Shown here: positions 10,785 through 21,446 of the stretch, one piece after another | Position numbering within the stretch: position 1 is the first letter of the stretch | Layout of the letters: the number at the start of each line of letters is the position of its first letter | Origin: Tubulanus polymorphus | Taxonomy: Eukaryota; Nemertea; Palaeonemertea; Tubulaniformes; Tubulanidae | Assembly: GCF_964204645.1 (NCBI RefSeq) | Contig: NC_134032.1 | Span: 7,807,175 to 7,871,174 of the forward strand | Length of the DNA stretch: 64,000 nt | Direction: 5' to 3' | Position numbers and translations under genes: made by a program | The notes under the pieces: model-generated | The model's input: the letters and a program-made list of their open reading frames with translations, nothing else | Told to the model about the DNA's origin: nothing | Databases searched by the model: none

Positions 10785-10860
10785 CTACGTAGGTTGTTTA
10801 CTAACTTCAGCCACTGCCCTGAACTCTGGCTTCCCTCCCTCTATGCAAACTACTAATTTA

Positions 10861-11301
10861 TCACCCCAATAAAATCTTTGCACCGAACAACACCACTCTA
10901 AATCGATAGGCTTCCAACGGACCCTCTGCATCGGAAGGGTCTTTGAGGAATCTGACAAAATCTCTGTCTTCTTCCGGCAGAACTATCTGAAGGAACGCCT
11001 TCTCGATGTCTGAACAAAAGGCATATCGATGCAACCTGAAACGTAGTAGGATAGCAACCAAATTATTCAAAAGAATAGGACCTTTTAACTAACAATCATT
11101 CAAACTTACTTCTCCTGCGCTACAATTATATACGATCCGTATAGGGCAGGGCCGTCGGAACAGGGGCAGCCAAAGCCGCCCCCTTTTTATGCTTAACAAA
11201 ATTTTTTTCAAAAGCACGCTATACCGCGTAGCGTTCTCTGTATTAGGTGGTTTGCCCCGTGAAATGGCCCCAAAACGCATCTCCGGCGATTGAATTTTCA
11301 A
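10861..11301 (-). pseudogene. BEL/Pao reverse transcriptase N-terminal fragment
   Basis: 11301-11089 ends with IRIVYNCSAGEVSLND, the BEL 'V(F/Y)DCSA...SLND' motif. Beyond a stop, 11070-10861 continues with SDIEKAFLQIVLPEEDRD and VRFLKDP. The first catalytic Asp (SDIEKAF) is present. The reading frame is interrupted and the downstream YVDD region is deleted. Confidence 0.8.
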
Positions 11302-11592
11302 AATGTTTCTAGGGGAGGGCCCCCAATAATACTCAAGTTTCGAACTAACAGCAGTTTGCCCATCGCCTTTGGTTGCTTGTCACCAACAAACTTCCAAAAG
11401 AAATCTGCTCCAATAAGCAGAGATACATTAAATCAATCTGAATTAACAGGTGCAGCTAATTTTAGCACTTTGATTGACATTGTTTACCAAAAGCGATGCA
11501 ATCTCAGGGCACACTAAAGATTCAATAGCGATCTGATCGCCATCTAGCGATTGAACAAATAATTTAACCACTTCCATATTTCTACAGATTTT

Positions 11593-11805
11593 CTAACCTC
11601 CAAAACCTGACACTGTCATTTCTTCTCTCCTGACAGACTTCAAATTCAAAGTCGTTACAAGTTCCTCAGTACCGAAAGATTTAGTTGCGCCCTCGTCAAA
11701 AAGTATATTAGCCTCAACCTGTAGAGTACTGTTGGCGGTACTAGAGACTGGAGCTACAGCAGTTTTCAACAGAACATTAGAAGACGTATTACGATGATAA
11801 TTCAA
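11593..11805 (-). pseudogene. BEL/Pao aspartic protease fragment
   Basis: The segment encodes ILFDEGATKSF followed by a hydrophobic stretch, matching the D-x-G-A core of retropepsin-like proteases in BEL polyproteins. No gag-like sequence is seen upstream before a different repeat starts at 11818. The span 11302-11592 between protease and RT has only decayed coding traces. Confidence 0.7.
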
Positions 11806-11817
11806 TGATTGCCGGTA

Positions 11818-12105
11818 TCTATGGTGGCTGATTGTGATGACTAAAAAAATTTTCTGTACGGCTAAAGCACCGATAAAGAATTTTTCACATTGGCCCGTTT
11901 TTTGGTTTTCTCGCGCTAGAATTCAAAACTTTTACTTTTTCTCGCGCGAGAATTCAAAACTTTTGGTTTTCTCGCGCGAGAAAAGCAAAATGTTTTGAAT
12001 TCTCGAGCGAGAAAACCAAACCTTCTGAATTCTCGCGCGAGAAAACCAAAAAAGGGCCACTGTGAACATTTTTTATCGGTGCTTTAGCCGTACAGAAAAA
12101 TATGA
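11818..12105 (+). mobile_element. Foldback-type inverted-repeat element with CTCGCGCGAG palindromes
   Basis: Two arms of about 85 bases, starting ttttctgtacggctaaag at the left and its complement at the right (about 12082-12099), enclose four to five copies of the palindrome tctcgcgcgaga interleaved with 'attcaaaac'. The whole could fold into a long hairpin. Relatives lie at 4643 and 29285. It abuts the truncated end of the BEL element. Confidence 0.75.
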
Positions 12106-12547
12106 AGAGGAATAGATGGGTGGGCCTGCTGTGTACGGGCAACTCATAAAATAGCCGATGCAAATGTCTTGTTTTGTAATTATAGCAGAACTGTTATCAA
12201 AATTTGTAGCATGTATCATTTATGAATGTATTACATTCCAAAATAACCTTTACACAATATTCTATTTATGGGGCATTTTGGTTCTTCGATTTAACGTTTC
12301 GATTTCTGGTTTCTGCGTCTCACATCTTTCCAGTTATATATACTTACTTAGGTTGGATAGCTTGCTGCGTGGATTTGAAGCCTATGCACATTCGCACCAT
12401 TTGATAACCTGGAATGATATCTTCTAGAATACTGTGTGCTGAATATTGATTGGAAATTAGGAAGCTCTGTTGCTCGCCCGTCGTTCCATTACACTTTTTT
12501 CCATTAAGCCATTAAATATAATCGAAAATATTGACAGCGTTTGAAAT
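12106..12547 (+). other. 5' flank of GPCR pseudogene (duplicate of 1-301)
   Basis: From about 12290 on, this aligns with 1-301: 'catctttccagttatatata', 'gatatcttctagaat' and related strings. The left limit of detectable duplication is therefore near 12290. Nothing coding is seen. Confidence 0.6.
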
Positions 12548-13255
12548 TATGGTAATCAATCATACGACAACTTTGACGCGTGGTTTGATAATTGTGGATA
12601 TCAGGTATGTACATGGGAAGTAGTACCCGACAGCATTCATAACGTTGTCGGCTATCAACATGGTCCTAGCATGGACGTATAAACTAGTTTATACGTCCAT
12701 GGTCCTAGTCACTGTGTTTGGTTTAGTCGGCAATGGCCTCATAGTTAGCGATCATGTTGACTCCCAAATTCCGCAAGCAACTGTTTGGGAATTTTTCTAT
12801 CATTCTTGCCGTATCGGATAGTGGTGCGATAGTTTGTTATTTATTAATGTGTCTGAGTGCAGTTTATTATCACGTTTACCGAACGATTTTGATAGTTATT
12901 CATCGCGATGATTTTACTTGCATTGCGCTTTTAGTTATGTACGCTGTTTTCGTATCATTAAGTCCAAATGTGCTTTGTTTGATATCGTTGGAAAGAGCTT
13001 GTATCGTGCGATTTCTATTTCTGGGACCTCGATTCTGGAATTCAACTGCTGTCAAACTGGTTTCGCTGTTATCAATTTGTGCACCGCTCTGTATTGTTAC
13101 ATCCGAGGCTATAAAGGTGTAGTGTATATGGAATTGGCTACGTTCACACAATGGATAAAACTTAAATCAAAGCCATACAAATAACATGTATTTCATTCAT
13201 ACCAAGCTCAGTAATAATATTCTAAACTGCCTTTATAGTTCTTACACTCGCAAAA
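12548..13255 (+). pseudogene. Class A GPCR pseudogene, copy 2 of the gene at 302
   Basis: The sequence is collinear with the intact receptor from its ATG through TM5 and then stops. Lesions are a nonsense codon (TAG at about 12620, where copy 1 has CAA), a 39-base in-frame insertion containing a perfect palindrome in TM1, a 1-base insertion near 12745, a 2-base insertion near 13110 after TM4, and loss of TM6-TM7. TM2, TM3 and TM4 are still readable (LAVSD and SLERA conserved), which suggests fairly recent decay. Confidence 0.85.
12660..12709. repeat. Perfect 30-bp palindrome flanked by 10-bp direct repeat
   Basis: The palindrome at 12671-12700 (arms ATGGACGTATAAACT) sits between two copies of ATGGTCCTAG, at 12660-12669 and 12699-12708. 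The intact receptor gene has a single related copy and no palindrome, so 39 bases were gained here. Confidence 0.9.
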
Positions 13256-14079
13256 TATCACTGAATCATTAAAAAAGAACTGTTAAATTACCTTATTTAC
13301 TACGAATGATGTTTACAGACAGACATCTTATTTAGTTCAATATCAAAGGAGCTGATAAGGGAAAAATAAAAATAAATAAAATATAGCACACTCGACCTAA
13401 ACGTGATTGACCAAATGGTTTGACCCGGTGAATGTCCGGACCGTATTCAGGGCCGTACCTGCATTTGAAACTGAGGGGACAGAGAAATCTGAAAGGGGCC
13501 GTTATATAGGATATAACAATCATATATATCCGGGAAAAGGGCACTTTTCAAAAGTATTTGGGAGATAACTGCCCCCCTTGCCCCTGCTAAATACGGCCTT
13601 GGTGTTCCGTGTATTACGGTGATGATTAAGGATAGTGCCCCCTTGAAAGTGAACTGTCACATTCTATCAATGAGCAATAAAAAAAAGGTTTCTACTGGTA
13701 ACATCTCATGATGGTCTTTATGACATATCATCAAGTGCAGGAGGCCTAACTTAATGCACTGGGACCTGTTAAGGTGACCGTACAAAGGTGCCCTTGGCCG
13801 AAAACCTAAATGAGATGTTCGTACACCCAACCCTTATTATACCACCCACATCACTGATTTTAGATTTTTGGCTCTATGAGTACCGTGATATATCAGGGAT
13901 TGATTTTGACTAGTTTCAAGGGAAAAGACCGATGGTTCTGTAAGGCGGGGTAGCAGTTAGTTGGGAGTTTGCTGTATCAAAAAGCATAAGAAGCACATTT
14001 TAAAGAATATCTGTTGCTTGTATATTTAAATGATTACCATATTAACATAATGATAAGATATCATAAATAAAAGTAAGCC
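13256..14079. other. Intergenic DNA; short element with GGCCGTA ends
   Basis: No gene is supported. Between about 13449 and 13604, 'agggccgtacctgca' faces 'ctaaatacggcctt', an inverted-terminus pair like the one at 54438/56402, so a small non-autonomous element is likely. The rest has no recognisable feature. Confidence 0.4.
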
Positions 14080-14561
14080 TTACATCGGCTTTACTACAGC
14101 CCATTTTCTCCCCACACATCCAGAGTCGTTTTGGAGACATTCGTTGATAATTCTGCCAACAGACTTGCAATAATCTCCACAATTATTAGGCTTTCCCACA
14201 TCCTTGCTACAAATATTGGTGCAGATGGTAACGTCAATCGCAGCCTCAGAAGCGCTTATACAAACCAGTATTACTGAAATCGAAATGAGAGCACGATGCA
14301 ATGTAACACCATCTTCACAAAAAAATCATTTAAAGTACCCTAAAAATCCATTGAATCATACGCTATTTCGGGTGCAGCTATCTAATGCCACCTGAAAAAA
14401 TTAACACCTAAAGAATTCAACTCTTTTTTTGTAAAACTGTACCCTGGGCGGCATCATATTATTTCAAAGAGTATCCAGAACCTGAACTTTGAACCTGTAC
14501 TTTGATTTTAAACTCGAGGGAAAAAGTAGTACTTACCGATAACACTTAGACAAGTGCGCAT
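14080..14561 (-). CDS. Small secreted six-cysteine peptide, family A copy 2
   Basis: Start exon 14561-14537 (25 coding bases, donor GTAAGT), last exon 14273-14080 (acceptor tcgatttcag), phase-1 intron within the signal peptide. The product is about 72 residues with a signal ending near SEAA and a mature peptide with cysteine spacing C-x3-C-x9-C-x3-C-x9-C-x6-C. All six cysteines, the GDYC/RDYC block and the CVGR end match copy 1, while the loop after the second Cys is two residues shorter. Frame, splice sites and length are intact, so the gene is probably functional. Function unknown. Confidence 0.75.
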
Positions 14562-15160
14562 CTTCGAGCGTCAGATTTATAGCAAAATTAAGACTACAAA
14601 AGATAAATCCGGTGAGTAAGTAGGTAAAAAAGCACGCGTATGCACAAATAGAGTCTACAGTGTAGATGTCTGTGGTGCCGAAACGTGCAAATGCGGAGAG
14701 AAAATATCAAAGCCGATAGGAATCCTTTTCTTGTTTTGTGGATTAAAACTGACGTAGGCCTAATCATAAAATAGATTTCATAGAAAATCCCTGAAGATGT
14801 TATTTGCTTTGTTGCTGTTAACCCTCAACTTCTGAATTGATGTTGGCCCTCTGATACCCGTAGCCACCATAGTAACAAAAACCAAAATTATTCACGACTG
14901 AGTGACCTTGAGTAATTAATATGATTTCATACAGATGAATGAATACTCATTTTCTTTAACTTTAAAGTCTCTGACTTACAGTACTATTTACTTGCGGTGT
15001 AGCTTCCAGTTCTTTCCTGCGATATTTCAACTGGTTTAAAATGCCCACTCTTGTATTACGTTCAGTCCGCTACTAGAAATTCGGGGGGCGTGGAAAATTT
15101 ACATTTTCATTTTGTCGTGATTGGCCATATTCGTCGATGGTCGTATATAATAAGAACGGG
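14562..15160 (-). promoter_or_regulatory. 5'UTR exons and promoter region of peptide gene A2
   Basis: On the minus strand this has TATATA near 15145, the CCAAT box inside GGCCAATCACGACAAA (about 15110-15125), a 5'UTR exon ending at 14980 before donor GTAAGTC, and an acceptor (ttttgtag) at 14594 opening the exon with the ATG. All match copy 1. Confidence 0.5.
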
Positions 15161-17439
15161 AATTTGCAAACAATGTAAACAAAGCTTACTGAAACAGTTT
15201 CTGTAATTGACAAATAAGGTTAACCGGACAAAACGAATGTTGCCATTCATGAAAAGATCAGCTGCGCACCTGTTTTCTTCGCTGGGAATAATTGACACAA
15301 CTCAAGTCGATCACCATACGGCCCTTAACAATTCAATTCAATTCATGCATTCAGTGAATGATGACGCTGAAAATAAATAAAAGAAAGAAATACATGCTTT
15401 TTACAAACCTGTAAAACAAGTGCATGCAAAAAAGAAATTGAATTAAAATTTTACATAAAGGATAAAAGAGAAGAAACATTCACAGGTCAATCATTGTACA
15501 AACACACGGAAGAAGGTTATTTCAAAGAAAGGAAATCAACTAATACATTCGCGTTCGACATTGTGACATTTCCTTTTATGCCGAATCCTGCACCGCTTCA
15601 AATCAGAAAATAATTCACAAATTCATTCGTAAGGTTCGTCGATAGGTGGATTGTATCGTTACGAAAGCCTTCGTTATGTAAATAGAAAAAAGAAAAAAGC
15701 AGACAATGTTTCTGTAGTGGGGACTAATCAAACACGTAGCAAATGTAATATATTTCGAATAACAATCTGAACACCAATGTCCACTGAGTAGAGTCTATAA
15801 ACTGTTCTGACTATAACCTTTTTAAATTGGGAAAGGGAAACATGGAAGAATCTCAAGGATTAAGGACTTAAACGTTATGCTTAATGGAGCCAAACAAGAA
15901 AGTTGGGTAGTCCTCCACTCTTTGGAAACTGAGCACAATTTTGATTTGATTCCTTTAAAGCAATCTCTAAAAAAGACACATACGTCGCGATCACACGAGT
16001 GTTTTTGGTACGGGTAAAATTTGGTCCGTGCCAAAATGTTCACATTTGGCCCCACCTTTTACGTCGAACCAGACCCGAGCCAAAGCACGAAACAAATGAT
16101 AGCGTTTGAATTGCAACTGCTTCCGAAATGACCCACTTCGGTTTGTTTGAGTATTGATCATTATCAAGTGAGTGGTTTACGTGTGAGCGCTCTATAATTA
16201 GGCACAGGCCAAATTTGGCTCGGGACAGATCCCTGCCAATTTTCCCGGGCCAAATCGCCTCCGCGTGATCGCAGCTAGACTCAAACTTCTTTCAGAGTAC
16301 ACAAGTACTCCAGTAGCCCGAATAACCTAATGTGCAGTGATCCCCTGTCCTTTTTTCATGCTCACTTGCAGGATACTTGTCTTCGACGGGTTGGTTGATA
16401 GGGAGACACTGGTAGGCTATAAGCAAGTTCACTATTTCCTCATAGAAGGAGATATCTTCCGAAATGGCTGATGATGTTTTGTACTTCATTTTGCTAGTAG
16501 TTTCTTTTACTCAATCCAATGCCTCCTTGTGACCATGTACATTTTATATAGTAAAAAAAAACGTTCCCACGGTTATATAGGACCAAATTATTTTGTCACA
16601 TCAACACGAAACACCCCACCAAATAACGGTGATGTGTCCTCCGAAAAACCTCCAACCAATGTATATACCCCGGTGTTTTCTAGATTGATATATTGTGTAT
16701 TTATTTGATTTATCATTTCTACTGAAGAAGCGTGTAGCAACCACCCGAAATATTTCTGTATTTTTATGAACTTTTTATTCATTCAATTATTGTTGCTAAA
16801 AAATTGAGTCCTTGTTTCTCCTATCTGTTAACCCAGCCGGCCGTCTATCTACCCGGTACATAACATTTTTATAAACAAGATTAAGCTAACTATTACAGAC
16901 CCAGCAGCTAAATGAACAGATTGCAAATGTTATTGCGATTTACAAAAAAATCCATTTTAACGTTCGTTCAACGAATCCACATTTGCTCATTACCGAAATT
17001 TTTCTCGTTTTAACGTGTTTTAACCTCTGTTTCATCGCATGACAGCGTGTGTTCACAGTGATAAAACCAATTCGTGTGTTAAAACGACTAATAATTTTCC
17101 GTTTCAACGCAGCACTTAAAAATTGATGTTTTGTTCATTTAACGTTTTGCACTGGAACAGATTTCTAAAGTTAAGCTGGAAAGATTGCTTCGTACATGAC
17201 TTTCTTTTCATACACTGCCCGAACTAGCAACCGTTGCATTCTTATTCGTTTTCCAACAAATGAGTTATATCATAGAAACTGTAGAGAAACTGTACTAGTG
17301 AATTACACCACGCCACGCAGACTCGATAAAACTTTCAATATTCATAGCTTGGCCAATTGTCACACTTTCACAACACGTTTCACTTCAGGGTTTTATAATT
17401 CCAGCGTTTTTCTGCCCTAAATACACCGTACCATATGAA
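15161..17439. other. Long spacer between A2 and B2 promoters
   Basis: This is about 1 kb longer than the copy 1 equivalent. The beginning (to about 15330) and the end are homologous to copy 1; the middle is not. A run of ATTCA units at 15332-15350 resembles the tail of a retroposon. No gene is supported. Confidence 0.4.
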
Positions 17440-17758
17440 GCTCAATAGAATTTTCTGGAGTTAATTTGGCCAACAGGCACACTACTAGGGTTGAAGTAGC
17501 AGGTGTGTTTCGCTGTAGAGATCTCACGTCATTCGTAAGCCTGTTGTTGAATCACGGAGAATAAACGTCAATCAGACTCGATAGTTTCTATATAACATGC
17601 GCAAAGGGCCATGTAATTGTTTTATTGTTTCAGCGGAACTGTCGTCGTACGCATTCATACATTTTATTCCGTAAGCATATTATCATTTAATTCGTGTGAA
17701 GATTAATGAATTTGGTGAATATTGAAATTAGCATACCTGCATGTTCACACATTTTCAG
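17440..17758 (+). promoter_or_regulatory. 5' flank and 5'UTR exon of peptide gene B2
   Basis: Homologous to 5265-5620, with the shared string 'gaataaacgtcaatca'. The 5'UTR exon seems to end at 17670 before GTAAGC, and an acceptor (acacattttcag) precedes 17759, where the exon that should hold the ATG begins. Confidence 0.45.
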
Positions 17759-18250
17759 TTTCAGCGTTCAACTCTGGGAAGCCAGGTCGTTGGTTCGAAC
17801 ATTGCCTCTTTCCATGAATAAATGGGTACCAGGCCTGATAGATGACCCCTGAGCACCAAACTGCTGCTCGGGTATTTCATCTCTCCAAGGGGAGATGAAA
17901 TACTGATACTGATGCATGGTTATAGTTGGAGTTTGGGGTAATTATACCAATTCAATGGAAACCCGTTTGAACATTTTAACGCATTAGAAAGGGTGCTAAA
18001 GTAATTAAAACCCACCCCATGTCAATGTCATGTGGGGAGTGACAATAAACACCTCGAGGCATGGGCGTGTTCACCTCGCAGACTAGCATACTAACTTAAT
18101 TTTCCGCTAGATGGCAAACATGTCGAAGGTGGCTGCTCTAACTGCACTTGGGCATGGGTAGGAGCTGTCATACAGTCGTTGAAATTCCCGATGGCGGAAT
18201 TTTTTTGAAATTCTTTTTTTGAAAAAATCGTTTTTTCAGGCGTCGGGATT
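17759..18250 (+). mobile_element. tRNA-SINE-like insertion in the expected B2 start exon
   Basis: About 15 bases after the acceptor, similarity with the copy 1 start exon is lost. The sequence instead contains a B-box-like ggttcgaac (about 17793) followed by non-homologous DNA. Homology to copy 1 resumes well downstream ('ccttctcacgcaaa' near 18423). The exact borders are uncertain. Confidence 0.4.
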
Positions 18251-20252
18251 TTCTTTTTTAATGTTACATGGAATGGGTTTTAAATTATCATTGCTATTAC
18301 TAAGGTATCTCAATATAAACCTAAATTTGTGGTGTTCTATGGATTTTATACATCTAAATCTTAAGATAGTTTTAGATTGGGTTTAGATTGCATCTCATTT
18401 AAGGACTATCTGTTCTGCATTGGCCTTCTCACGCAAAACATTCTGATAACATAATTCATTGACTATTTTGCATGAATGCTTCGTTTATTATGGCGTAATG
18501 GAGTTTTAGTCCCATTACGGCGGAATATACATGAATTTTCACGAAAACGAAAGTGTGGATTATAATAGTATGCCGGTGTTGATCTTGTTGTTTTGCTCGA
18601 CTCCTCAGATCCAGAATGTTAGAAATAGTATATCATCAATAAGAATACATGACGATACTTATCAAGATGGGCGCATGGTGCTGAATAAATACAAGTCTTT
18701 CTTTAATGCATTACGATACCAGTAGGACGATATCTAAATCGTATCATTGCATTTAGAGCAGGCTTAGACTGCGCTTACCACGAATCAGGTTGCCCGGACT
18801 TATCGTGGATTATGTCCCGGACGAAATAGTCTCGAATTTTCCCTATTCCAATTCACCAGCTGTCGATGGACTCAACTTTGGCTCCGAGTGTTACTGAAAT
18901 ATTCTTTCGATTGATTGATAAATACATCTTTATCAACCAATGCGTGTTGACGTCGGGTGGAGGGCACTTTATGATTATACTCGCGTTAACTTGCTTGAAT
19001 TAGATTCGACCTCCGTAGAAATAAAACTCGGCTTCTTACTAGAGTGTAATTACGCGATGATTTGAAAAGTTTTTTGACGCCTTATAAAACGTTACCATTA
19101 TGAAACCTAAACAATGTTAACCATTCAGCGTCATTTTACAAACGACAGCCGTAAATCGATGTGCAAAACGTCACAGGTTTATGTGTACACAAACAAGCTA
19201 TCTGGCAAAATATTATTGACGTAGATGTAGAATGGCTTCCTGTGATTATATAATGACCTATATTTGAACGTCGAAATGTTATATTGCATTAAATATCATT
19301 AGAAGACGTATTGTAATAGTAAAGGATGTATGATTAAATCAGAAGCGGCAGGCATAAATAGAAATGATAAGTAAATCGGATTATTCGGTTAAATGGCGGA
19401 TGTATACACGATGCGGAAGTCTGATATAAAAGTCAGACCCTGACGTGGGCATGCCGGTGGAATGACGAAGCTATCTACGATGTGTGTAGGGCCGGCGTGA
19501 ATTTCATCAGCGGCTACAAGCGGTCAATATGAAAATGTGTAAACATATAATTTCAATATTCAAACGTTTTAGAAAATATGTTTGATATTAGGAGTATGCA
19601 AGTTTCGTGAGATTAGCAATTTATAATAGCATAGCTGTCATATACGGCTCCATGTCCTCTGATGACATGTGTATAAGGTGACAATTCAATTCAATTCTTT
19701 ATTGATCCTTATTACATTGATATTCCGGGATAAAATTCCCAAATTCAATAAATACAAATTTTAAAATAAATTAATACAACATACATGACACACGGGTAAT
19801 TCATACAGAACAACATAAGCATGTTATCTTAAATGACAATGTCTACTTCAACCCACCCAGACTCAAGACTCTAGGATATCGAGTGACAGCCAAACCCGTG
19901 GCCGGGGACCGGGCCGGCTGGCTAGGCCACACGATATGCTCGAAGTCATGATGAAGCAGACATCAGAAGAGCTCTTTCTTCATCCATGGAGGCAATGAAG
20001 TTGCAGACCAGCTTAGAGGCATAAGTAAATGAAGTCGGTCGCTAGTTCGCGATCAATTATTGAGAATTTTCAATAAGAAAATTTAAACCACTACTAGAGT
20101 CGAAGACCTGTATCATCTACCCAATCGCCAAATTTCATCATTTCCCAAATTTCTTAAAACTTCGATTTCAAATTTGCAATTCCACATTAGCTTAGCTCAG
20201 AAATTCTACATTTTTTTCCCAGGCGTCAAATAATTTTCTAAAATTAATTTTC
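18251..20252 (+). other. Intron of peptide gene B2
   Basis: Parts align with the B1 intron (18410-18640). A retroposon-tail-like 'caattcaattcaattc' lies at 19682 and another T-rich stretch follows. No start exon with a good donor was found, and no other gene is supported. Confidence 0.4.
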
Positions 20253-20268
20253 TTGTTTATTATTTCAG

Positions 20269-20465
20269 TGGCGTTTCTTATAGCTTATGCTTCTGCTGAA
20301 AATCTGGAACTAGACAAAGAGGTTATCGATACAACATGTGTTGAAAATGGAGGTATTAAGAAATTATGCAGGAGAATTGGTATAATAAGTGGACAATGCT
20401 GGACCGAAAGATCTGAATGTTATGGAAATTGGTACAAAGATTACATGGACGAATTTTTCGAATAG
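20269..20465 (+). CDS. Small secreted four-cysteine peptide, family B copy 2 (last exon; start exon not found)
   Basis: The exon follows the acceptor tatttcag at 20261-20268. It continues a hydrophobic signal (VAFLIAYASA) and encodes a mature peptide with the same cysteine spacing as B1 (C-x9-C-x9-C-x6-C) and the shared blocks CVENGG, IGIIS and CYG. The mature part is intact. There is no ATG in this exon before the signal, and the equivalent of the B1 start exon near 17760 is disrupted, so the gene either uses a start exon I could not find or is a recent pseudogene. Confidence 0.6.
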
Positions 20466-21179
20466 AAATCTAAAAAACCGTCATTATCGCGATTATCATG
20501 ATTCTTTGATATAAAGACGCCTGTTGCTTGAATTTGACTAATTGAAGTTGTTTCTTTATACATGCATTTCTTCGACGTTCGTGACTTATTGGACAACGAC
20601 AATAAGCTTGTCTAACGTACCGGTGGACATACCTATAGCGTTATCCCGGATGAATTGAGGAAAAAAAAACGACTGGTGAAAGTCGTTTGATGCTAGTTCA
20701 TTCATTTTCAAATAGCAGTAGTATTGTATCACCACTAAGCAGTAAGCCTAAACTGCACTTGCCCTTTATTGGATCAGCCTTTAGGCTTTTGGATGCCCTT
20801 TCATGTAGGACTGGTGTTGGCAAAACAACAATATACAAATCTTGTACATATATTGATATATAACCTAACACTAATATTGCCACGAGCCGATTGCCTCTGA
20901 TTGTCGCATGTTTCTGACAAAACAATCTTGAATTTTCCTACTAACGGTTTTTGCAATGATGGACCCGACATCGCAACGACTGCCTAGAAATTATTTTGCT
21001 CGGAGATGTATTGTGTCCCAAGAGATTCGAGGAAAGCGGTGGCAACTTAACTGATAAAAAAATGTTACAAAAACAAATCTTTAGTAACCATGCCAAGTTT
21101 TCAGTTTGCAGAGGGCACACTCAAGCAACACCAAAAAAGAACGACAATGCTGATAAGCTTATTCTACACTATTGTGCTC
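20466..21179. other. Intergenic DNA after B2
   Basis: The first ~60 bases are the B2 3' flank (shared with B1). After that nothing recognisable was found. Confidence 0.4.
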
Positions 21180-21446
21180 AGTATTCTTCTGCTGGCGTTT
21201 TAGCCCGGGCGTTTAGGTGTTGTATATTTGTAAAACTTGGGTCCCCGAAATTTATGCCATTGCCTTGGAGTGTCTGGTAGCTTGGTAGCTTTTGGTACGG
21301 CCGGTGGTGGCGCGCGTATCGCTATGCGTACTAAGTATAACATCGACGGTAATATAATTGAAGACATCTGCGCGATGTTGTATCCGCTACTTGCTTATAA
21401 ACTGAGAGGGCGATTGTGTCATTCGATAACCAACCGGAACCGGTAA
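21180..21446 (+). pseudogene. Possible PLAC8 / cornifelin-like remnant
   Basis: In frame at 21320-21420 the sequence reads RTKYNIDGNIIEDICA and then YPLLAYKLRG. This resembles the PLAC8 signature R-T-K-x-Y-x-I-x-G-S-I-x-x-D-C followed by a Cys/Pro-rich end and R-E/G. Most of the family's cysteines are missing and the upstream half is out of frame, so this would be a decayed fragment. A chance resemblance cannot be excluded. Confidence 0.35.

Larger units (their letters stand above)
7166..11813 (-). mobile_element. Degenerate BEL/Pao LTR retrotransposon, 5'-truncated
   Basis: On the minus strand the order is aspartic protease, reverse transcriptase, RNase H, integrase and the BEL-type C-terminal domain, followed by LTR-like sequence. 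This is the BEL/Pao order. Gag and the 5' LTR are absent: the element stops at about 11813, where a different inverted-repeat element begins. Reading frames are interrupted by stops, frameshifts and a deletion that removes the RT region expected to hold YVDD, and a DNA transposon splits the integrase. It cannot be autonomous. It separates the two copies of the GPCR/peptide block. Confidence 0.85.

Noticed and set aside
20996-21280. 94-residue open frame
   Set aside because: No ATG-supported context or motif; only its right end overlaps the possible PLAC8 relic.
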